From NCBI RefSeq assembly GCF_030816715.1, contig NZ_JAUSYH010000001.1, positions 4,526,001 to 4,590,000 of the forward strand: 64,000 bases of DNA, given 5' to 3'. The position numbers were made by a program, and so were the translations under genes. This stretch comes from Streptomyces achromogenes. Lineage in GTDB: Bacteria; Actinomycetota; Actinomycetes; Streptomycetales; Streptomycetaceae. Position 1 is the first letter of the stretch; each line of letters starts with the position of its first letter. Below, piece by piece: positions 7,950 to 16,725 of this stretch. The notes beneath the pieces were generated by a model. The model was not told the DNA's origin, ran no database searches, and saw only the letters and a program-made list of their open reading frames with translations.

Positions 7950-9416
7950 TCACTTCTTGTTGCCGATGACTGCCTTCATCACGTCCCTTGCGATCGGGCC
8001 GGCGAGACCGCCGCCGGTGATGTCGCCGCGGTCGGCCGCGCCGTCCTCGACGACGACGGCGACGGCGACCGGCGCGCTGCCGTCGGACAGCTTGGCGTAC
8101 GAGATGAACCAGGCGTACGGCTTCTCACTGTTGTTGAGGCCGTGCTGGGCGGTACCGGTCTTGCCGCCGACCTTCACGCCGTCGATCTTGGCCTTGCCGC
8201 CGGTGCCGTTCGCGTCCTCGACGACCGTCTCCATCATCTTCTGGAGGGCCTGCGCGGTCTTCGCCGAGACGGCCTGCGACAGCTGCTGGGGCTTCGTGGT
8301 CTCCAGCGGGTCCAGTTTCGCCCAGATCTGGTCCACCATGTACGGCTTCATCAGCTTGCCGTCGTTGGCGACCGCCGAGGCGACCATGGCCATCTGCAGC
8401 GGGGTGGCCCGGTTGGAGCCCTGGCCGATGCCGTCCAGCGCGTTCTGCGGGGGGTTGTCCTTGGGGTAGATCGACTCGGCGGCGCGCACCGGGGTGTCCA
8501 GCTCGGCCTCGTTGAAGCCGAACTTGGCCGCCTGCTCGATCATCTTCTCGTTGCCGACGTTGTCGGACATCTTCGCGAAGACGGTGTTGCAGGACACCAT
8601 GAGCGCGTAGCGCAGGGTGGCGTTCTTGCACTCGCCGTGCTCGTTGGTGAGCTTGCTCGAGGACTGCGGCAGCTTGAACGGGTCCGGGGTGTCGGTCTTG
8701 TCGTCGATGTCCGCGACCTCGCCGTTCTCCAGCGCCGCGGCGGCCGTGACCACCTTGAACGTGGAACCGGGCGGGTAGGTCTCCCGCAGCGCGCGGTTGA
8801 GCATCGGGTCGTCGGGGTTGTTCTTCTTCTGGACCTTTTTCCACTCCTCGGCGTCCTTGTCGGAGGACCCGGCGAACTTCGAGGGGTCGTACGACGGCGT
8901 CGAGACCAGCGCCAGGATCTTGCCGGTGGACGGCTCGATCGCGGCGACCGCGCCCTTCTTGTCGCCCAGGCCCTGGTAGGCGGCCTTCTGCGCGGCGGCG
9001 TTGAGGGTGGTGACGACGCTGCCGCCCTCCTTCTCCTTGCCCGTGATCATGTCCAGGGTGTTGCGGAAGAACAGCCGGTCGTCGTTGCCGCTGAGGATGC
9101 CGTCCTCCAGCTTCTCCAGCTGGTTGGCGCCGAAGGCCTGCGAGGAGTACCCGGTGACCGGCGCCCACATCGCGCCGTTGGTCCAGGTGCGCTTGTACTT
9201 GTAGTCGCCGGTGGTCTCCACCGAACCGGTGATCGCCTTGCCGTCGACGATGATGTCGCCGCGCGGGGTGGCGTACCGCGTGATGTTGACGCGGCGGTTC
9301 TTGGTGTCGCTCGCGAGGCTGTCCGCCTTGACGTACTGCAGGTAGTTGTCCCGCAGCAGCAGGGTGAGGACCAGGAGGCCGCAGAAGATCGCGATCCGGC
9401 GCAGGGGCTTGTTCAT
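7950..9416 (-). CDS. pbpA: Penicillin-binding protein PbpA (class B transpeptidase)
   Basis: A monofunctional D,D-transpeptidase that cross-links peptidoglycan with its SEDS partner. The 488-residue product has an N-terminal membrane anchor (about 8-22), a dimerisation/pedestal region, and the transpeptidase domain with all three active-site motifs: STFK at 218-221, SCN at 275-277 and KTG at 419-421. The start codon overlaps the stop of rodA (ATGA), so the two are translationally coupled, matching the known SEDS-bPBP pairing. It is probably a phosphorylation substrate of the PknB system encoded next to it. Confidence 0.95.
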   Translation of the reverse strand: MNKPLRRIAIFCGLLVLTLLLRDNYLQYVKADSLASDTKNRRVNITRYATPRGDIIVDGKAITGSVETTGDYKYKRTWTNGAMWAPVTGYSSQAFGANQLEKLEDGILSGNDDRLFFRNTLDMITGKEKEGGSVVTTLNAAAQKAAYQGLGDKKGAVAAIEPSTGKILALVSTPSYDPSKFAGSSDKDAEEWKKVQKKNNPDDPMLNRALRETYPPGSTFKVVTAAAALENGEVADIDDKTDTPDPFKLPQSSSKLTNEHGECKNATLRYALMVSCNTVFAKMSDNVGNEKMIEQAAKFGFNEAELDTPVRAAESIYPKDNPPQNALDGIGQGSNRATPLQMAMVASAVANDGKLMKPYMVDQIWAKLDPLETTKPQQLSQAVSAKTAQALQKMMETVVEDANGTGGKAKIDGVKVGGKTGTAQHGLNNSEKPYAWFISYAKLSDGSAPVAVAVVVEDGAADRGDITGGGLAGPIARDVMKAVIGNKK

Positions 9417-10855
9417 GACGGGCGAACCACCTGGGTCATCTCGGCGTCGGGGGTGGAGGCGGGGGCGGGCGCCGGACGGCGCGCGGTGTCGCTGATCCTG
9501 ATCAGGATGCCGATCAGGGCCCAGTTGGCGATGACGGACGAACCGCCGTACGCGAGGAACGGCATCGTCATACCGGTCAGCGGGATGAGCCCCATCACAC
9601 CGCCGGCGACGACGAACACCTGCAGGGCGAACGCGCCGGAGAGGCCGATGGCGAGCAGCTTGCCGAAGGGGTCACGGGCGGCGAGGGCGGTGCGCACGCC
9701 GCGCTCGACGATCAGCCCGTACAGCAGCAGCAGCGCCATGATGCCGGCCAGGCCGAGCTCCTCGCCGAAGGTGGCGAGGATGAAGTCGGAGTTGGCCGCG
9801 AACCGGATCAGCTCAGAGTGGCCCTGGCCCCAGCCGGTGCCCAGCGTGCCGCCGGAGCCGAACGCCCACAGGGCCTGCATGGCCTGCTCGGAGTGGATGC
9901 CGGGAGCGTTGGACTGACTGAGCTTGTACTCGCGCATCGGGTCGAGCCAGGCCTGCACACGCTGCTGGACGTGGCTCTCGAAGCTGGCCACGCCGACCGC
10001 GCCGGCCGCGGACATCAGTAGACCGAAGACGATCCAGCTGGTCCGCTCCGTGGCGACGTACAGCATGATGACGAACATTCCGAAGAACAGCAGCGAGGTG
10101 CCGAGGTCCGTCTCGAAGACCAGGATCAGGATCGAGATGATCCAGACGACGATGATCGGGCCGAGGTCGCGGCCGCGCGGCAGGTACAGGCCGAGGACGC
10201 GGCGGCTGGCGAGGGCCAGCGCGTCGCGTTTCACCATCAGATAACCGGCGAAGAAGATCGCCAGCACGATCTTGGCGAACTCACCGGGCTGGATGGAGAA
10301 ACCGGCCACCGAGATCCAGATCTTGGCGCCGTAGATGTTCTGCCCGAGGCCCGGCACGAGCGGCAGCAGCAGCAGGAAGATCGCGCCGACCATGGAGATG
10401 TAGGTGTAGCGCTGGAGGACGCGGTGGTCCTTGAGGAAGATCAGCACCACGACGAACAGTGCGATGCCCATCGCCGTGTACAGCAGCTGCCGCGGCGCGG
10501 CCGTGCCCGCCTGCTCGATCCGCTTCAGCAGCTTGGACTGGTCGAGCCGCCAGATGGCGACCAGCCCCAGCCCGTTCAGCAGCGTCGCCAGCGGCAGCAG
10601 CAGCGGGTCGGCGTACGGCGCGAACTTGCGGACGACGAGATGCGCGACGCCGGCCAGCAGACCGAGCCCGAGCCCGTAGCTCAGCAGCCCGGACGGCACC
10701 TGCTCGTTGATCGCCAGGCCCACGTTGGCATAGGCGAACACCGGGATGACGACGGCGAACACCAGCAGCGCGAGCTCGGTGTTGCGCCGGCTCGGTGTGC
10801 CGATCGAGCCGATCGTGGACGTGTGATGCGTCGGCGAGTTGGTAGTACTGCTCAT
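9413..10855 (-). CDS. rodA: SEDS-family peptidoglycan glycosyltransferase (RodA/FtsW)
   Basis: A polytopic membrane glycosyltransferase that polymerises lipid II and works with the adjacent PbpA. The 480-residue product has about ten or more hydrophobic segments and the SEDS signature region GTGWGQGHSELIRFAANSDF followed by GEELGLAG. The C terminus is cytoplasmic, Pro/Ala-rich and likely disordered. It sits 27 bases after pstP and overlaps pbpA by 4 bases. RodA and FtsW cannot be fully separated from sequence alone; the operon context is that of RodA in actinobacteria. Confidence 0.92.
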   Translation of the reverse strand: MSSTTNSPTHHTSTIGSIGTPSRRNTELALLVFAVVIPVFAYANVGLAINEQVPSGLLSYGLGLGLLAGVAHLVVRKFAPYADPLLLPLATLLNGLGLVAIWRLDQSKLLKRIEQAGTAAPRQLLYTAMGIALFVVVLIFLKDHRVLQRYTYISMVGAIFLLLLPLVPGLGQNIYGAKIWISVAGFSIQPGEFAKIVLAIFFAGYLMVKRDALALASRRVLGLYLPRGRDLGPIIVVWIISILILVFETDLGTSLLFFGMFVIMLYVATERTSWIVFGLLMSAAGAVGVASFESHVQQRVQAWLDPMREYKLSQSNAPGIHSEQAMQALWAFGSGGTLGTGWGQGHSELIRFAANSDFILATFGEELGLAGIMALLLLYGLIVERGVRTALAARDPFGKLLAIGLSGAFALQVFVVAGGVMGLIPLTGMTMPFLAYGGSSVIANWALIGILIRISDTARRPAPAPASTPDAEMTQVVRPS

Positions 10856-10882
10856 CGTGTGACGGGGCCTCTCACGGCTTGC

Positions 10883-12454
10883 CTACTGCTCACCGCACCG
10901 CGAGACGACCTTCTGCTCCTCCTCCGAAAGGCTCGGACCGGGGGTGGGAGTGGGGGTCGCGGGTGCGGACGGGGACGCGGTTGCCGAGGGGCTCGGCGAT
11001 GCCTTGGACGTGAGGGAGACGGAGGCGGTTCCCGTGGTGGCGCCCCCCTGGCCCTCGGCGGTCTTCGAACCGGTCTTCGAACCGGTCTTGGAACCGGGCT
11101 TCGAGGCGGTCTGTGAACCGGTGGCGCCCGCGGCGGTGCCGCCCGCCTGCTTCTTGCACGCGGAAGCCTGGACGGCCAGCTCGTCGATCTTCTTCTGGGC
11201 GTTCGGCAGACTGCCCTCGGCGATCGTCGCCTCGACCAGCTTCTGCTGGTACTGCGGGAGGTACTTGAGTTCGATCTCGGGGTGTTCCTTCTCCACCTTC
11301 GACAACGACACCCACGCCAGATCCTGGCTGATGCCGCGGTACAGGGCGACGTGCTCGCCGCTGGTGCCGACGTAGTACTGCGTCTGCGTCCAGCGGTAGC
11401 CGCCGTACAGACCGCCGCCGATGACGGCGAGCGCGAGCACCCCGTAGAAGGATCTCTTCAGCCACCGGCGGCCCTTGCGCGGCTTGACGAAGTCGTCGTC
11501 GGTGTAGTCGCCGAAGCCGTCGGTGGGGATGAAGCCCGTGATGTCGCCGCCGGAGCCGGGCGGGCCGAACTGGCCGCCCCCGCCGTGGCCCTGCTGCCTG
11601 CGGCCGAGCCCCGAGGCGCGGCCTGCCGGGGTCTGCATGATGCCGTTGTCGTGCAGCTGGAGCTGGTTCTCTGCGACCGCGCCGACCACGACCGGGGTGT
11701 CGGACAGCTGCCCGGCGAGCGTGTCCCCGGTGTCCAGGTCGAGGACGTCGGCGACGATCACCGTGATGTTGTCGGGGCCCCCGCCGCGCAGCGCGAGCTG
11801 GATCAGCTCCTGCACGGTCTCCTGCGGGCCCTGGTAGCTGGCGAGGGTGTCCTCGAGCGTCTGGTGGGACACCACGCCGGACAGGCCGTCGGAGCAGATC
11901 AGATAGCGGTCGCCGGCCCGCACCTCGCGGATCGACAGGTCCGGCTCCACGTGCTCACCGCTGCCCAGCGCCCGCATCAGCAGCGAACGCTGGGGGTGGG
12001 TGGTGGCCTCTTCCTCCGTGATGCGGCCCTCGTCGACCAGACGCTGCACCCAGGTGTGGTCTTGCGTGATCTGCGTCAGCACGCCGTCCCGCAGCAGGTA
12101 CGCGCGCGAGTCGCCGACGTGGACGAGACCGAGACGCTGACCGGTCCACAGCAGGGCGGTGAGCGTGGTGCCCATGCCCTCGAGCTGGGGGTCCTCCTCG
12201 ACCAGCGAGCGCAGCTGGTCGTTGGCCCGCTGGACGGCCGTGCCGAGCGAGGTCAGGACGTCGGAGCCGGGCACGTCGTCGTCGAGGGCGACGATGGTGG
12301 AGATGGCCTCAGAGGAGGCGACCTCACCGGCGGCGGCGCCGCCCATGCCGTCGGCGATGGCGAGCAGTCGCGGACCGGCGTAACCGGAGTCCTCGTTGCC
12401 CTCCCGGATCATGCCCTTGTGCGATCCGGCGGCGAAACGCAGTGACAGACTCAT
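10883..12454 (-). CDS. pstP: PP2C-type protein phosphatase with membrane anchor
   Basis: A metal-dependent Ser/Thr phosphatase that reverses the action of PknB-type kinases. The 523-residue product has an N-terminal PP2C domain (about 1-235) with metal-binding acidic motifs REGNEDSG, ADGMGG, HVGDSRAY and CSDGL, a linker, one membrane segment (about 340-360) and an extracellular tail containing SKTGSKTGSKT repeats and a Ser/Pro/Thr-rich end. The ATG at 12454 is preferred over the GTG at 12511 because GAGGTG lies 5 bases upstream, while the GTG directly abuts its only GGAGG. It lies in the fha-pstP-rodA-pbpA-pknB operon. Confidence 0.93.
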   Translation of the reverse strand: MSLSLRFAAGSHKGMIREGNEDSGYAGPRLLAIADGMGGAAAGEVASSEAISTIVALDDDVPGSDVLTSLGTAVQRANDQLRSLVEEDPQLEGMGTTLTALLWTGQRLGLVHVGDSRAYLLRDGVLTQITQDHTWVQRLVDEGRITEEEATTHPQRSLLMRALGSGEHVEPDLSIREVRAGDRYLICSDGLSGVVSHQTLEDTLASYQGPQETVQELIQLALRGGGPDNITVIVADVLDLDTGDTLAGQLSDTPVVVGAVAENQLQLHDNGIMQTPAGRASGLGRRQQGHGGGGQFGPPGSGGDITGFIPTDGFGDYTDDDFVKPRKGRRWLKRSFYGVLALAVIGGGLYGGYRWTQTQYYVGTSGEHVALYRGISQDLAWVSLSKVEKEHPEIELKYLPQYQQKLVEATIAEGSLPNAQKKIDELAVQASACKKQAGGTAAGATGSQTASKPGSKTGSKTGSKTAEGQGGATTGTASVSLTSKASPSPSATASPSAPATPTPTPGPSLSEEEQKVVSRCGEQ

Positions 12455-12594
12455 GCGCACCTCGCCCGTCGGCTCCGGGTACAGCCGGTCGTGTCGAGCC
12501 ACACTGCCCACCCTCCGGTCGGGAGCACACCGGGGCCCTGAGTGCCGGCCGCCGCCGTGTGCTCGCTCCGCTCGCGCTCACTCATGATGCAGCA

Positions 12595-13113
12595 CTACTT
12601 CCGAAGCTCGATGACGGTCTTGCCGATACGGATCGGCGCGCCCAGCGGAATCGGTGTGGGAGTCGTCAGCCGCGATCGGTCGAGGTACGTGCCGTTGGTG
12701 GAGCCCAGGTCCTCGACGATCCACTGGCCGTCGCGGTCCGGATAGATCCTGGCATGGCGGCTGGAGGCGTAGTCGTCGTCCAGCACGATCGTGCTGTCGT
12801 GCGCCCGGCCCAGCGTGATGGTCTGGCCCTGGAGCGCGACGGTCGTGCCGGTGAGGATGCCCTCGGACACCACCAGCTTCGTCGGTGCGTTGCGACGCGT
12901 GCGGCCCGCGGCGGCGGGCTGCTGGCGCTGCTGCGGTGGCGCCTGCTGGCGCTGGGCCTGCTGTTGCGCCCGCCCGGCCTCCCGGCGCGAACCGCGCTGG
13001 GTGACACGCGTACCGAACAGGTCGCTGCGGATGACCTGCACGGCCACGATCACGAACAGCCACAGTACGGCCAGGAAACCCAGCCGCATGACCGTGAGGG
13101 TCAGCTCTGACAT
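12595..13113 (-). CDS. fhaB: FHA-domain membrane protein FhaB
   Basis: A phosphothreonine-binding adaptor (FhaB/FipA type) recruited by Ser/Thr kinase signalling to the division and wall machinery. The 172-residue product starts with a membrane segment (about 7-27), then a Gln/Arg-rich linker (QQQAQRQQAPPQQRQQ), and a C-terminal FHA domain (about 92-165) with LGRAHDS, SSRHARI and GSTNGTYL motifs. It lies 11 bases after fhaA on the same strand and about 140 bases before pstP. Confidence 0.93.
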   Translation of the reverse strand: MSELTLTVMRLGFLAVLWLFVIVAVQVIRSDLFGTRVTQRGSRREAGRAQQQAQRQQAPPQQRQQPAAAGRTRRNAPTKLVVSEGILTGTTVALQGQTITLGRAHDSTIVLDDDYASSRHARIYPDRDGQWIVEDLGSTNGTYLDRSRLTTPTPIPLGAPIRIGKTVIELRK

Positions 13114-13123
13114 TGCCCCCGCT

Positions 13124-14011
13124 TCACCCTTCGGCTTGCCGGTAAATGATGGTGGTGCTGCCCACGACGATCCGCGAGCCGTCGCGGAGCGTAGCGCGGG
13201 TGGTGTGCTGCCCGTCCACCACGATGCCGTTGGTGGAGCCGAGATCCTGGATCGTCGAGGGCGAACCGGTCCGGATCTCGCAGTGCCGGCGGGAGACGCC
13301 GGGGTCGTCGATCCGCACGTCGGCCTCGGTGCTGCGGCCCAGCACGAGCGTCGCGCGGGAGATCTGGTGGCGTGCGCCGTTGATCTCGATCCAGTGGCGG
13401 GTGCGTGACCCGGGCTGCGGAGCCCCGGCCAGGCCGCCGCCTGCCGCGCCGGGACGCTGTGCGCCGGCGGCGGGCGGGTAGCCGTAGCCGCCGGGACGGG
13501 CTCCGGGAGCGCCGGGCGGCGGTGCGGAGGGCATCGGCGGAGCGCCTGCCGCGCCGGCGCCGGGATAGGCGGCGCCGCCCGGTCCGCCGGAGCGCTGTCG
13601 GCCGCCGGCGGCCGGCTCTGCCGGCGCCTGGCTGCTGGACGAGGCGAGCGTACGGCTGCGCACCCGGTACAGACCCGTGTCGAGGTCGTCCGCCTTCTCC
13701 AGGTTGACCTTGATCGGCCCCATGAAGGTGTAGCGCTGCTGCTTGGCGTAGTCGCGCACCATGCCGGCCAGCTCGTCGCCGAGCTGGCCGGAGTAGGGGC
13801 TGAGCCGCTCGTAGTCCGGCGTGCTCAGCTCCACGATGAAGTCGTTGGGGACGACCGTGCGGTCCCGGTTCCAGATCGTGGCGTTGTTGTCGCACTCGCG
13901 CTGGAGAGCGCCGGCGATCTCGACGGGCTGGACCTCGGACTTGAAGACCTTGGCGAAGGTGCCGTTGACCAGACCCTCGAGACGCTGCTCGAACTTCTTC
14001 AGAACTCCCAT
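13124..14011 (-). CDS. fhaA: FHA-domain protein FhaA (DUF3662 plus FHA)
   Basis: A cytoplasmic phosphopeptide-binding protein that in mycobacteria binds phosphorylated MviN and other kinase substrates. The 295-residue product has the DUF3662 domain at about 1-115 (starting MGVLKKFEQRLEGLV), a long Pro/Gly/Ala-rich linker, and a C-terminal FHA domain (about 210-290) with LGRSTEAD, SRRHCEI and GSTNGIVV. The ATG at 14011 is preceded by a strong GGAGG at suitable spacing; the longer open frame upstream covers tRNA-Leu and is not coding. It heads the six-gene minus-strand operon. Confidence 0.93.
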   Translation of the reverse strand: MGVLKKFEQRLEGLVNGTFAKVFKSEVQPVEIAGALQRECDNNATIWNRDRTVVPNDFIVELSTPDYERLSPYSGQLGDELAGMVRDYAKQQRYTFMGPIKVNLEKADDLDTGLYRVRSRTLASSSSQAPAEPAAGGRQRSGGPGGAAYPGAGAAGAPPMPSAPPPGAPGARPGGYGYPPAAGAQRPGAAGGGLAGAPQPGSRTRHWIEINGARHQISRATLVLGRSTEADVRIDDPGVSRRHCEIRTGSPSTIQDLGSTNGIVVDGQHTTRATLRDGSRIVVGSTTIIYRQAEG

Positions 14012-14472
14012 GGGGCACCTCCTCCGTCGTGGCTGCTGTCCCGTGCCGTACTGCTTGCCTGGTTTGTTCGCCTGGTGCTGCTTACCTGTACTGCTTACTG
14101 ATCGTATCCACGCGCCGGTGAATCGGCTGGTTCCCCCTGTCGGCCCCGTCGACAGGTGTCGAGGGCCCGCTTCCGCACCTGCTGCACAGGCTCGCTTCTG
14201 TCCAGGATCGTAGAGGCGGCCCGGGACCAGTGTCCCGCACCTGACTGTGCTCCTCGTCCGGCTCCTGGGGAGACGGCCGCCATAGGTACGAGGTTGATAC
14301 GTGAACCAGTCCTTGCGGAGACGTACGCGATCGCACGGGGTCGCCCGACGGTCTCCCACCTGCTCCCTGCCCGCCCGGAAGGGATGTGAACGCACCCTGG
14401 CGCGCGTGCTAATGTTCTGCATGTCGGAAGGCGACAGGCCGAAAAGCCCACAAACCCGAAGACACACCCAAT
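14012..14472. promoter_or_regulatory. Promoter region of the fhaA operon with short direct repeats
   Basis: This gap lies between the divergent fhaA and tRNA-Leu genes. At 14048-14100 it holds four imperfect 12-14 base direct repeats with the core ctgcttacctg, about 37-89 bases upstream of the fhaA start, a good place for an operator array. A small hairpin (ctgtcg...cgacag) lies near 14137-14156. No gene is supported. Confidence 0.45.
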
Positions 14473-14559
14473 GCGCGGGTGGCGGAATAGGCAGACGCGC
14501 TGGATTCAGGTTCCAGTGCCCGCAAGGGCGTGGGGGTTCAACTCCCCCCTCGCGCACCA
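14473..14559 (+). tRNA. tRNA-Leu (anticodon CAG)
   Basis: An 87-base class II tRNA. The acceptor arms GCGCGGG and CUCGCGC pair with one G-U; the anticodon stem-loop CUGGA-UUCAGGU-UCCAG gives anticodon CAG, reading CUG; the long variable arm GCCCGCAAGGGC is typical of leucine tRNAs; the T arm contains GGUUCAA; and CCA is encoded. A perfect hairpin terminator follows. Confidence 0.97.
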
Positions 14560-14563
14560 GCCG

Positions 14564-14596
14564 AAAGTCCCGCAGGTCTCAGACCTGCGGGACTTT
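14564..14596 (+). terminator. Terminator after tRNA-Leu
   Basis: A perfect 16-bp inverted repeat, aaagtcccgcaggtct at 14564-14579 with its complement at 14581-14596 and a single-base loop, starts five bases after the tRNA. It ends in gacttt, close to a classical terminator. Confidence 0.85.
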
Positions 14597-14771
14597 CGCG
14601 TTTCTCCGGGCCCGACGGTTGAGAGGGTCGAGCCGGAGACTGCGGGGCGAGTCAGTGGCCGCTCACCGTGTGTGATGAACGTCTCAGGGGTGCGGCGGGT
14701 GGGGAGTGGGGCGGGAGCCGGCTCCGCCGGTCTCTCCGAAGGCCTCCGCCGGTCTCCGCAGGCTCCTCGCG

Positions 14772-14819
14772 GCGCGGTCTCGGGCACAGCCGCGGGCGCG
14801 GTCTCGGGCACAGCCGCGG
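14772..14819. repeat. Two tandem copies of a 24-bp repeat
   Basis: Two identical 24-bp units (14772-14795 and 14796-14819, each beginning gcgcggtctcgggcacag) lie head to tail just before a parS site, in non-coding DNA. Confidence 0.85.
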
Positions 14820-14835
14820 GCGAAAAGCGGAGAGT

Positions 14836-14849
14836 GTTTCACGTGAAAC
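14836..14849. other. parS (ParB-binding) site
   Basis: The perfect palindrome gtttcacgtgaaac matches the Streptomyces parS consensus bound by ParB during chromosome organisation and segregation into spores. It is intergenic, 46 bases before a pair of DnaA boxes. Confidence 0.9.
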
Positions 14850-14894
14850 GTGCCGGTTGTCGGCGGGTGTCCCCCGGTGTCCGTCGCAGGGCAG

Positions 14895-14921
14895 TTGTCC
14901 ACAATCTCGAAGTTGTCCACA
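14895..14921 (+). other. Two tandem perfect DnaA boxes
   Basis: TTGTCCACA occurs at 14895-14903 and again at 14913-14921, in the same orientation, starts 18 bases apart. This is the preferred Streptomyces DnaA box. With the nearby parS the site could bind both DnaA and ParB. Confidence 0.75.
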
Positions 14922-15007
14922 AGGTCTGACGACTTTCAGCCAGCGGCTGTACGGTCTGCACAAGTTGATGTTCGCCTCGTCGGGCTCGTCACAGAGCTGC
15001 TGGGCGT

Positions 15008-16567
15008 ATGGGTGCGGGGGAGGCGGTCATGATGACCGGGACCGGTGGTGCAGAGACCGGAACGAGCGGGACGCGCGGCAGGACCGGGGCAAGCGGGACG
15101 ACCGGGAGGACCGGGATGACCCCGACGAGTGAAACGGTCGGAGCACGCAGGATCCCCCGGGTGCGTGGGTTCGCCGAATGGGCCGGTGTGCGCCGAGGCG
15201 AGCGGTCCGACGTACGGCCCGGCGAAGGGGAAGGCCCCAAGGAGTCGGGCAGGGCACTGCGCGGCATGGTGCCGCGGTCGGCGCACGCCGGGCTCGACCT
15301 GGACGCCGCCCGGCCGGACGCCGTGGCCGCGGTCGAGGAGTCCAACCGAGGCCGCATCGCCGAGCTGACGCCCATAAGAGTCGGTCGGATGGCCGCCACA
15401 CCGTTCGCGTTCCTGCGGGGCTCCGCGGGACTCATGGCGTACGACCTGGCCCGCACCCCGATGACCGGGATCCGCGCTCAGATCTGCGGAGACGCCCACG
15501 CCGCCAACTTCGGTCTGTACGGCGACGCACGGGGCGGACTGGTCATCGACCTGAACGACTTCGACGAGACCGTCGACGGCCCCTGGGAGTGGGACCTCAA
15601 GCGCCTCGCCGCCTCCCTCGTGCTGGCGGGCCGTGAGGCCGGCGCGGACGAGGACACCTGCCGCAGGGCGGCGCACGGCGCGGCCGGTTCCTACCGCCGC
15701 ACCATGCGGCTCCTGGCCAAGCTGCCCGTGCTGGACGCCTGGAACGCCATCGCCGACGAAGAGCTCGTCTCGCACGCCGATGCCCACGACCTGCTGGGCA
15801 CCCTGGAACGGGTGTCGGAGAAGGCGCGGGCCAACACCAGCGGGCGGTTCGCCGCCAAGTCGACCGAACCGACGGAGGACGGCGGCCGGCGCTTCGTCGA
15901 CGCGGCGCCGGTGCTGCGCCGGGTCCCGGACGCCGAGGCCGCGGCGGTGGCCGCGTCCCTGGAGCACTACCTGACCACCCTGTCCGAGGACCGCCATCCT
16001 CTCCTCGCTCGTCACTCGATCCACGACGTGGCCTTCCGCATCGTGGGCACGGGCAGCGTGGGGACGAGGTCCTACGTGGTGCTGCTGCTCGATCACCGCG
16101 GCGAGCCCCTGGTCCTCCAGGTGAAGGAGGCCCGCGCCTCGGCGCTCGTTCCGCACCTGCGGACCGCCGGCTTCGAGACGCCGGAGGTGGACCACGAGGG
16201 CCGCCGGGTGGTGATCGGCCAGAAGCGCATGCAGGTCGTCAGCGATGTCCTGCTGGGCTGGACGACCGTCGAGGAACGCCCCTTCCAGGTACGGCAGTTC
16301 CGCAACCGCAAGGGGAGCGTGGACCCGGCCGCCCTCGCCGCCGACCAGATCGACGACTACGGCCGCATGACCGGCGCGCTGCTGGCCCGCGCCCACTCCC
16401 ACAGTGCCGACCCGCGCGTCGTCGCCGGCTACTGCGGCAAGAACGAGGAGCTCGACGAGGCGATCGCCGGGTTCGCCCTCGCCTACGCCGACCGAACCGA
16501 GGCGGACCACACGGAACTCGTCGCGGCGGTACGGGCGGGGCGGATCGCGGCCGAGACGGGGGTGTGA
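15008..16567 (+). CDS. DUF2252 family protein
   Basis: A conserved actinobacterial protein of the DUF2252 family, which has a kinase/aminoglycoside-phosphotransferase-like fold; its substrate is unknown. The 519-residue reading has a low-complexity Thr/Gly/Arg N terminus (about 1-40, from near-repeats of accggga), so the true start may be one of the later ATGs at 15029, 15032 or 15117. The core shows ICGDAHAANFGLYG and IDLNDFDETVDGPWEWDLKRL, the conserved catalytic-looking motifs of the family. It stands alone downstream of the tRNA/parS region. Confidence 0.82.
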   Translation: MGAGEAVMMTGTGGAETGTSGTRGRTGASGTTGRTGMTPTSETVGARRIPRVRGFAEWAGVRRGERSDVRPGEGEGPKESGRALRGMVPRSAHAGLDLDAARPDAVAAVEESNRGRIAELTPIRVGRMAATPFAFLRGSAGLMAYDLARTPMTGIRAQICGDAHAANFGLYGDARGGLVIDLNDFDETVDGPWEWDLKRLAASLVLAGREAGADEDTCRRAAHGAAGSYRRTMRLLAKLPVLDAWNAIADEELVSHADAHDLLGTLERVSEKARANTSGRFAAKSTEPTEDGGRRFVDAAPVLRRVPDAEAAAVAASLEHYLTTLSEDRHPLLARHSIHDVAFRIVGTGSVGTRSYVVLLLDHRGEPLVLQVKEARASALVPHLRTAGFETPEVDHEGRRVVIGQKRMQVVSDVLLGWTTVEERPFQVRQFRNRKGSVDPAALAADQIDDYGRMTGALLARAHSHSADPRVVAGYCGKNEELDEAIAGFALAYADRTEADHTELVAAVRAGRIAAETGV

Positions 16568-16603
16568 CACGGCACAGTGCGGTGGGGCACGGCATCGTGG
16601 AGT

Positions 16604-16638
16604 GTTTCGTGTTTCGTGCTTCGTGCTTAGTGCTTCGG
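16604..16638. repeat. Five tandem 7-bp repeats
   Basis: Units gtttcgt, gtttcgt, gcttcgt, gcttagt and gcttcgg follow each other without gaps in the gap between the DUF2252 and J-domain-like genes. They may be a simple replication-slippage repeat. Confidence 0.8.
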
Positions 16639-16725
16639 GGGAGGGGACCCCGCCAGGACGCCGGCGGTGGTTCTTCGTGGTCGGTGTGCGCCGACGCTCC
16701 GTGGGGCTTGGCCTAGGCTGGTCGG

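Noticed and set aside
14772..14819. CRISPR array
   Set aside because: Only two adjoining repeats without spacers and no cas genes.
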